From NCBI GenBank assembly GCA_041395105.1, contig JAWLBB010000002.1, positions 744,001 through 808,000 of the forward strand: a DNA stretch of 64,000 bases, read 5' to 3'. Below the pieces are notes generated by a model. That model ran no database searches and was not told the origin of the DNA. It worked only from the letters and a program-made list of their open reading frames with translations. How positions within the stretch are numbered: position 1 is the first letter of the stretch; every line of letters starts with the position of its first letter. Below, piece by piece: positions 58,292 through 64,000 of the stretch. The translations under genes were made by a program, and so were the position numbers. Origin of the DNA: Opitutaceae bacterium. GTDB taxonomy: Bacteria > Verrucomicrobiota > Verrucomicrobiia > Opitutales > Opitutaceae.

Positions 58292-59500
58292 ATGAGTCTC
58301 TTTCACTACAAAGCCTACGACGCCGCCGGCGCCACCATCACCGGGGCACTGGAAGCCGACAGCGTGGCCACCCTTGAAGGCCGCCTGCGGGCCACCGGCA
58401 TCTGGCTGCTCGAGGCCCGCGAACATGGCGACCAGGCGCGGGACGAGAAAACCCGGATCAGCCGGGTCAGGGCCAACAGCCGCGACCAGATCGCCTTCTT
58501 CATCCAGATGACCCTGCTGCTGCAGTCCGGCATCACCCTGCCGACCGCCCTGGCCCAACTCGCCCAGGATTTCTCCGATTCCAAACTCGGGCCCGTCATT
58601 GACTCACTGGCCGACCGCGTCTCCGTCGGCGTGCCCTTGCATGAGGCCATGGAGGCCTTTCCCCGGATCTTCTCCCGTCAGATTGTGGCCATGGTCGAGG
58701 CGGGTGAAGTCAGCGGACAAATGCCTGAAGTCTTCAGGAGCCTCAGCAGCTACCTCGAGTGGATCGACGAGCTGGTCAGCGAAATCCGTCAGGCCCTCAT
58801 CTACCCGATCATCGTGATCGCCGCCTCGATCGGACTCATCGTCCTGCTCTTCACCCTGGTCGTCCCCCGCTTCGTCACCCTCCTGACCGATCTGTCCATG
58901 GAGGTTCCCGTCCTCACCCGGATCGTCATGGCCCTGAGCGACCTCATGGTCAAAGGGGCGCCCTTCCTCATCGCGGCCGCCGTCGGCATCCCCATCGCCC
59001 TGAAACTGGCTCTGCGCGTCCCCGCCTTCGGTCGCTGGTTCGACCGCAGTCTGATGAGGCTGCCCATCTTCGGCCAGCTTGTCTCCATGTTCGCCCTCGC
59101 ACGATTCTCCCGAAACCTGGGGATGCTCTACCGGTCCGGGGTCACCCTGCTCAAGGGCCTCGAGATCTCCACCGGCCTGGCCGGAAACCGGGCGATCGAA
59201 TTCGCTCTCGAAAAAGTCCGGAAAGCCGTGACCGAAGGCTCCCCCATGAGTCGCAGCCTGAGCGACCAGGCCATCTTCCCACGGACCCTCGTCACCATGA
59301 TCGCCACCGGCGAAACCTCCGGCAACCTCGACGTGGCCCTCCAGAGCGTCGCCTCCTACTACGACACGATCATTCCGAGGCGGATCAAGGCGATCTTCGC
59401 CATCTTCAATCCCGTGATCATGCTCAGCCTCATCGGCATCGTGGGCGTCGTCGCCCTCTCCGTCGTCCTCCCCATCCTCCAACTCTGGCAGGTTCAATGA
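58292..59500 (+). CDS. gspF: Inner-membrane platform protein GspF/PilC
   Basis: A 402-residue protein with two T2SSF domains. FHYKAYDAAGATITGALEAD begins the first; FIQMTLLLQSGITLPTALAQ is the first conserved block and ARFSRNLGMLYRSGVTLLKG the second, with three membrane helices (IYPIIVIAASIGLIVLLFTL and others). It binds GspE and translates motion to pilins. The stop overlaps the next ATG (ATGA). Confidence 0.93.
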   Translation: MSLFHYKAYDAAGATITGALEADSVATLEGRLRATGIWLLEAREHGDQARDEKTRISRVRANSRDQIAFFIQMTLLLQSGITLPTALAQLAQDFSDSKLGPVIDSLADRVSVGVPLHEAMEAFPRIFSRQIVAMVEAGEVSGQMPEVFRSLSSYLEWIDELVSEIRQALIYPIIVIAASIGLIVLLFTLVVPRFVTLLTDLSMEVPVLTRIVMALSDLMVKGAPFLIAAAVGIPIALKLALRVPAFGRWFDRSLMRLPIFGQLVSMFALARFSRNLGMLYRSGVTLLKGLEISTGLAGNRAIEFALEKVRKAVTEGSPMSRSLSDQAIFPRTLVTMIATGETSGNLDVALQSVASYYDTIIPRRIKAIFAIFNPVIMLSLIGIVGVVALSVVLPILQLWQVQ

Positions 59501-60309
59501 AGACGCCCGATCGAAACTCTTCGTATCCCGTTCGCGGATTCAGCTTGATCGAGCTGATCGGGGTCCTCGCCATCATCACCATCCTCGCCGGCACCATCGC
59601 CCCGAACGCCCTGCGTTCGATCGAGCGGGCCGCCGTCCGCGCCGAAGCCCGGTCCCTGGAAAACCTCGGAGAACAGCTCAAACTCTACCTGCGCGACCAG
59701 GCCGCCCTGCCCACCTCCTCCAACTGGACGACCGCCCTGGCCGCCTATTCCGACCTCAGCCCGACCGACCTCGCGGTCAACCGCCGCAATAACGCGCGGG
59801 TCTTCCTCCTCGATCCGGCCCGATCCCCGGCCGAACGCGTCATCATCCTCTCCAGCATGCGCAGCGGACTTTCGCTGCCGACCTCCGGTTCGATCAACTC
59901 CGCCGCCCGCTTCCAGGACCTCTGGGACACGCCTGAAAACAGCATCCCATCCAGCGTCAGCTGGGGCGGCTGGAACGCCTGGCGCAACACCCCCAACAGC
60001 GAGGACTACCTCGTCATCGAGCGGGTCAACCTGCTTCCCGTCTACCGATCCGAGTTCCGTACTTTCACCATCACCCTGAACAACAACGGGTCCACCACCT
60101 CCAGCTACCAACTCTTTCCCGGCTCCGGAGGTTCACCCTCGACCGTCAATGTGCCCGCCGGAGCCACCGCCATCCTGACCAATCTTCGCACCCGCGACCG
60201 GGTCAACCTCTACCGGTCCTCCGGCGCCGCCAACCTCGACTACAGCTACGTGGTCAGCGATCAGGGCAAGACCCTCGATTTCGACGGATTCCAATGGCTT
60301 CCCCAATGA
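59497..60309 (+). CDS. Pseudopilin of the secretion operon
   Basis: A 270-residue prepilin-like protein. The leader MKTPDRNSSYPVRG precedes FSLIELIGVLAIITILAGTI with Glu at +5. The large C-terminal part (NARVFLLDPARSPAERVIIL; EDYLVIERVNLLPVYRSEF) may be a tip subunit, as it is bigger than a major pilin. It overlaps gspF and the next gene by 4 bp each (ATGA), so it is translated with them. A much longer frame starting at 58759 is antiparallel noise over gspF and was rejected. Confidence 0.85.
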   Translation: MKTPDRNSSYPVRGFSLIELIGVLAIITILAGTIAPNALRSIERAAVRAEARSLENLGEQLKLYLRDQAALPTSSNWTTALAAYSDLSPTDLAVNRRNNARVFLLDPARSPAERVIILSSMRSGLSLPTSGSINSAARFQDLWDTPENSIPSSVSWGGWNAWRNTPNSEDYLVIERVNLLPVYRSEFRTFTITLNNNGSTTSSYQLFPGSGGSPSTVNVPAGATAILTNLRTRDRVNLYRSSGAANLDYSYVVSDQGKTLDFDGFQWLPQ

Positions 60310-61766
60310 CCACCCTCCTCAACGACCCCGTTCCCGACGTTTCCCCGCCTTCGGCGCCCGCCGAGGCCGAACGCGGCACCGCCCGCGGTCAGGCGGATAC
60401 CCTGGCCATCGCCTGGATCCATGGCGTCTTTCACCTCGCCACCTACCGGCGCGCCAACCTCGTCGCCACCTGGACCACCGCGGAGCACGTAACCGACATC
60501 GCCTCATTCGGCAATGCCCTCGATGCCGCCCTTGCGGCCACCCGCTTCCGCGCCACCGAAACCATCCTGCTCCTCGCCCACCCCCGTTTTGCCCACCAGA
60601 TCGAGAACTGCCCTTCCTTCTCCGATCATGCCATCCGAACCTACCTGCGGGGCCGGGTGGAGCGCTTCGAAAGGGAGAATGGCCCCGTCCTCTCCGTTGC
60701 CCAACCCGCCGCCCGGATCCGCAACGAGGTCCAAAGCCTCCTTCACCTTCTCCCACGCGATTTCTATCTCGAGCTCAACCAGGCTTTTCTGGCCCGACAT
60801 CTCGACCTGACCCGGATCATCCCGACCGCCGTTCCCCTCCAACTGGAAATGGCCGGCCTGCCCGGCGACCAGAGGGAGAACCTCCTCATGGCCGTCCGCA
60901 TGGGGGATTCCACCGCCGTCGTCGCCTGCGGCACCGGTGGAGAGATCCTCCTCTCGCGCACCACCCTGAGCAGCTGGTCCGACGACCCCTCAAGAGTGGC
61001 GGTGGAGATCAACCGGTGCCTCCTCTACGCCAAACAGCAACATGGTGTCACCATCCAGAAGATACAGCTGTCCGGGGCCGGGGCCGAACGGGTCAGGGCC
61101 GAGGTCGGGAGCCACTGCGGGGGTGACTGCACAGTCACCGTTCAGGACGGGGATCCCACCCGCTGGCTCTCTCTCATCGCCCGGCTCACCCCCCGGCATC
61201 CGGTCAACCTTGTCGCCGGCTATCTGCGGACCAAGCGCCGCAACCATTTCCTGCGTCGGGTCATCCTCGCCACCTGCTGGCTCCTCCTCGCCGTCCTGCT
61301 CTTCGACTCCTGGGCCCGCGAACAGATCTGGCACGGTGAGCGCGATCGGCTGAACGCACTCAGTGCGGACGAATACACCCTGCAGGAAGACTACGACCAC
61401 CTGGTCGAACGCAATGCCCTGGCCGATCGCAACCGCGCCTTCATCAAGCAGGTGGTCGACGATCGTCTGCCTCCTGTTCCCGACCGCTTCCTCAAGTATG
61501 TCGCCTCCATCCTTCCACGGGATGTTCGGCTGGTTCAGTTCTCCGTCAACTGGAACGAGGAAACCGGAGAATGGAAGTTCCGGATCGATGGAATGCTCGA
61601 GGCCGACGCCGAAACCGCCCGCCTCACGGTCAACTCGATCCGTCGCGAGCTGAGCCAAAGTCCCCTGAAAGTCCGCTTCATCGAATCGGTCCGGCCCGAA
61701 ATGGAGCTGAACCTCTCGACCGAAAGCACCGCGCAACCCTTCACCCTGGAAGGAGGTCTGTTTTGA
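60306..61766 (+). CDS. GspL/PilM-PilN-like assembly protein
   Basis: A 486-residue protein with a large actin-like cytoplasmic part (AVEINRCLLYAKQQHGVTIQ; SGAGAERVRAEV) and one membrane helix (VILATCWLLLAVLLFDSWAR, about 320-340), then a periplasmic ferredoxin-like domain (FSVNWNEETGEWKFRIDGML). This is the layout of GspL or of fused PilM and PilN. It connects the ATPase to the periplasmic part. Overlaps on both ends indicate coupling. Confidence 0.78.
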   Translation: MTTLLNDPVPDVSPPSAPAEAERGTARGQADTLAIAWIHGVFHLATYRRANLVATWTTAEHVTDIASFGNALDAALAATRFRATETILLLAHPRFAHQIENCPSFSDHAIRTYLRGRVERFERENGPVLSVAQPAARIRNEVQSLLHLLPRDFYLELNQAFLARHLDLTRIIPTAVPLQLEMAGLPGDQRENLLMAVRMGDSTAVVACGTGGEILLSRTTLSSWSDDPSRVAVEINRCLLYAKQQHGVTIQKIQLSGAGAERVRAEVGSHCGGDCTVTVQDGDPTRWLSLIARLTPRHPVNLVAGYLRTKRRNHFLRRVILATCWLLLAVLLFDSWAREQIWHGERDRLNALSADEYTLQEDYDHLVERNALADRNRAFIKQVVDDRLPPVPDRFLKYVASILPRDVRLVQFSVNWNEETGEWKFRIDGMLEADAETARLTVNSIRRELSQSPLKVRFIESVRPEMELNLSTESTAQPFTLEGGLF

Positions 61767-62410
61767 ACGCTGACCTGACCCGCCTTTTCCGTTCCGCCTG
61801 GCACCTCCTGACCGACGTGCCCGGATGGTCCGAGCCCCCCCTGAAACTGCGGCTGCGTCGTCTCGTCCCCATCCTGCTTCCCTTCAGTGCCTCCCTTCTG
61901 CTGGTCGGCTGGTCCATCCTTGTCCACCGTCCGCAAATCGAACGCACCCGGGCGAATTTCGCACCCCTCATCGCACTCGAACAGGACACCCGGCAACTGC
62001 GGGAAGTCTGTTCCGACGAGGAGGCAATGAACCTCGCCGAAGGCGCCCGCGAGGCCGCCGCGCTCATGCTGCCATCTCCGGAGGCCGCTCCCGGTCAGCT
62101 CGAGGAAATCCGCGAGACGGTATCCCGCCATCAGTGGGTCGGCGTGTTCAAGGATTACCAACCGGTCACGACGGGCAACCCGCAGGACCGGGGGATCCTC
62201 TTCGTGCCCGCCGCCGGCAAGATGATGCCGGAACGCCGAAACACCCGCCCATTCGTCACCCTCCTCGAATTCCTCACCGAATTCACTTCGATGAAACTGC
62301 GAACCGACCTCACCCGACTGGCCATTCGGGTCGATGAACAAAGCGGTCCTGTCGTCGAGCTCAATTTCCGGATGGCCAGCCTCCCCCCTCATGAAGAAGC
62401 TTCTCAATAA
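61763..62410 (+). CDS. GspM/PilO-like assembly protein
   Basis: A 215-residue protein with a basic start, one membrane helix (LVPILLPFSASLLLVGWSIL) and a coiled/ferredoxin-like periplasmic part. The start is TTG at 61763, read from the strong SD AAGGAGGT 5 nt upstream and from its 4-bp overlap with the preceding stop (TTGA). A longer ATG frame at 61571 inside the previous gene was rejected. Position after GspL-like supports PilO/GspM. Confidence 0.75.
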   Translation: MNADLTRLFRSAWHLLTDVPGWSEPPLKLRLRRLVPILLPFSASLLLVGWSILVHRPQIERTRANFAPLIALEQDTRQLREVCSDEEAMNLAEGAREAAALMLPSPEAAPGQLEEIRETVSRHQWVGVFKDYQPVTTGNPQDRGILFVPAAGKMMPERRNTRPFVTLLEFLTEFTSMKLRTDLTRLAIRVDEQSGPVVELNFRMASLPPHEEASQ

Positions 62411-62942
62411 TCCCTGGTTTGTGGGTCTTCTCGTCGCCGGGGCGATTGTCTTCGTGGCCCAGGCCACCCTGAGCAAGCGCCAATCCGCCGCCTACCCGGC
62501 GTCCTACCCGGACGAATACGTCGATGACTTCGAAGAGGTGAGTCCGGATGAAACCGGGTTGCCCGCCGCCGGGGAAGTCGCCTCCGTCCGCCAGGCGCTC
62601 GACGCCCTGAGCACCACGACCCCCAACTCCAACCCGTTTGGCAGCCGGCAGGCCGAAATCGTGGCCGACGGTTCCGTTGAGGAACCCGCAGGTGCCGGAT
62701 TCATCGTCCACCTTTTCGCCATCTGGCAACAGAACGGTCAGACTCTCGTCCTCGTCAACAACCGCATTCAACAGGCCGGGGATGTCATCGGCGACCTGAC
62801 CATCGAATCCACTACCCTCGACGGCATCTGGCTGAGCCATCCCGACGGTCGCGACTTCATCTCCCTCGGCAGCAGCTTCCAGTGGGAAAACACCGGGAGT
62901 TCCCGGGAACCCAATCCAACCCTCGCCCTCAATGAGAACTGA
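62391..62942 (+). CDS. GspC/PilP-like secretion protein
   Basis: A 183-residue protein with one N-terminal helix (NPWFVGLLVAGAIVFVAQAT), a linker and a C-terminal beta domain (IVHLFAIWQQNGQTLVLVNN; GDVIGDLTIESTTLDGIWLS) similar in form to the HR domain of GspC or PilP, which contact the secretin. The start at 62391 overlaps the previous gene by 20 bp. It overlaps the secretin start by 11 bp. Assignment rests on topology and place. Confidence 0.65.
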   Translation: MKKLLNNPWFVGLLVAGAIVFVAQATLSKRQSAAYPASYPDEYVDDFEEVSPDETGLPAAGEVASVRQALDALSTTTPNSNPFGSRQAEIVADGSVEEPAGAGFIVHLFAIWQQNGQTLVLVNNRIQQAGDVIGDLTIESTTLDGIWLSHPDGRDFISLGSSFQWENTGSSREPNPTLALNEN

Positions 62943-64000
62943 TTCCTTTCAACGCTCCCTCGCCGCCGCGGTCATTGTCCTGACCGGATTGCTTCCAGCC
63001 CGTGCCCAGGACGCAGGGCCGGGCCCGGAGATCTCCTCCGAACTCTTCAGCTTTCGCGCCGAAAACGCCCCGATCAAGCAGGCACTCAGCCTCTTTGCCC
63101 GGGCCAACAAACTCAACATCGTCGCCGATCTCGACATTCTCGGAGAGGTCACCGTCGAGTTCCAGGATCTGCCGCTCGACTACGCCATGCGGGCCCTGCT
63201 CGATGCCAACGGCTATTACTTCGTCAAGGACGGCCCGCTCATCCGGGTCCGCAAGACCGAAACCCGCCTTTTCCAGATCGACTATATCAATGCCACCCGG
63301 GCGGGTGAGGGCTCCAACGCCGTCCAGATCAGTTCCGGCGGCGGCGCGTCCTCCGGCGGAAGCGGCGGAGGCGGAGGCGGGTCCGGTCAGGAACAGGGGT
63401 CGACCATGACCGTGACCAATACCTCGAACGTGGACTTCTGGAAGGATCTGGCCGGCCAGCTGGCCACCATGCTCAGTGAGGATGCCAAACTGACCGTCAA
63501 CAGCCTCTCCGGCACCATCACCGTGACCGACAGCCACCAGAATATCGGGCGCGTCGCGCAGTTCCTCGAATCCGTGGGCAACTCAGTGGTCAAACAGGTC
63601 GACCTTGAGGTCCAGATCTACGAGGTCGCTTTCACGGATACCTTCCAACTCGGCATCGACTGGTCCCGTGTCGGCAACCCGACCATCGGAACCGGGCTGA
63701 TTGTGCGCAACCCACTCTACGGAGGCGATCCGTCCGCGCCCGGAGTGACCATCGGCTATGATTTTTCCAACGGGATCTCCGCCGTCCTTGAGGCCCTCTC
63801 CGAACAGGGGGATATCACCGTGGTCTCCAAGCCGCGCCTGAGAACCCTCAACAATCAACCCGCCGTTGTCCGGGTCGGCCAGGATCTGCCCGTCTTCGTG
63901 ACCGAGGTCATTCAGTCGCCGGGCACCCCTCCCGTCATCACCCAGAGCGAGACCATCCAGGTGGTCACTGTCGGCACCGTCCTGTCCATCACACCACAGA
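62932..64000 (+). CDS. gspD: Secretin GspD/PilQ-like (partial, C-terminus missing)
   Basis: Outer-membrane channel subunit; 356 residues seen before the window edge. Signal peptide (SLAAAVIVLTGLLPARAQD), STN-like domain (FRAENAPIKQALSLFARANK), a Gly/Ser-rich loop (about 138-150), secretin N-domain (TVNSLSGTITVTDSHQNIGR) and the start of the secretin core (VDLEVQIYEVAFTDTFQLGI; LRTLNNQPAVVRVGQDLPVF). The frame is open to the edge, so it is not in closed-ORF lists. Last gene seen in the operon. Confidence 0.93.
   Translation, partial: MRTDSFQRSLAAAVIVLTGLLPARAQDAGPGPEISSELFSFRAENAPIKQALSLFARANKLNIVADLDILGEVTVEFQDLPLDYAMRALLDANGYYFVKDGPLIRVRKTETRLFQIDYINATRAGEGSNAVQISSGGGASSGGSGGGGGGSGQEQGSTMTVTNTSNVDFWKDLAGQLATMLSEDAKLTVNSLSGTITVTDSHQNIGRVAQFLESVGNSVVKQVDLEVQIYEVAFTDTFQLGIDWSRVGNPTIGTGLIVRNPLYGGDPSAPGVTIGYDFSNGISAVLEALSEQGDITVVSKPRLRTLNNQPAVVRVGQDLPVFVTEVIQSPGTPPVITQSETIQVVTVGTVLSITPQ

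Noticed and set aside
58759..60309. Long N-terminal extension of the second pseudopilin
   Set aside because: The added part overlaps gspF in another frame and would bury the prepilin leader.

Overview
The window is high-GC DNA from what is most probably a verrucomicrobial bacterium of the Opitutae type. This is inferred from the EF-Tu switch-I variant, the non-canonical type II secretion/type IV pilus-like operon, the mdoG-X-mdoH cluster, several Gfo/Idh oxidoreductases and free-standing glycoside hydrolases; no rRNA is present to prove it. Nearly all of it is coding, and most long antisense frames are shadows caused by high GC.

Region 1 (1-11925, minus strand) is the transcription-translation block: tRNA-Thr(GGU), tuf, tRNA-Trp(CCA), secE, nusG, rplK, rplA, rplJ, rplL, rpoB and rpoC, with rpoC cut by the left edge. 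Hairpins lie after tuf and between rplL and rpoB, where an attenuator plus a second hairpin recall the E. coli layout.

Region 2 (12038-19748) is an envelope block: a TonB-like protein, ExbD, ExbB and an 893-codon TPR protein on the minus strand, then a divergent LemA and M48 membrane metalloprotease, and a convergent dimeric dUTPase-like protein.

Region 3 (19965-25291) holds an Arg/Gly-rich disordered protein with a strong terminator, murA, ruvB, a truncated DUF1680/GH127-like reading frame and an overlapping CobW-family GTPase. REP-like inverted repeats lie between genes.

Region 4 (25481-37623) mixes sugar metabolism and envelope genes: three Gfo/Idh oxidoreductases, a lone prepilin, a GHL6-like glycoside hydrolase, the osmoregulated-glucan genes mdoG and mdoH with an unknown membrane protein between them, peptide deformylase, and a zinc-ribbon membrane protein.

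Region 5 (37624-41647) is a methionine synthase encoded by two genes (homocysteine module, then folate/B12/AdoMet modules). It is preceded by a strongly structured leader and a 30-bp dyad, which together look like dedicated methionine/SAH/B12 control.

Region 6 (41904-55719) is accessory: outer-membrane phospholipase A, an octaheme TPR lipoprotein, an outer-membrane protein, a DUF4136 lipoprotein, a three-gene set (metallophosphoesterase, AsmA-like protein with an AHE/MDLxNN domain, winged-helix regulator), a GH5 enzyme, a TPR secreted protein, an SRPBCC protein, a FUN14 protein, a beta-propeller glycosidase-like protein and a tiny membrane protein.

Region 7 (55834-64000, plus strand) is a secretion/pilus operon: prepilin, GspE/PilB ATPase, GspF/PilC, second pseudopilin, GspL/PilM-N-like, GspM/PilO-like, GspC/PilP-like, and a secretin cut by the right edge. 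A terminator just after the first prepilin probably lets that subunit be made in excess.
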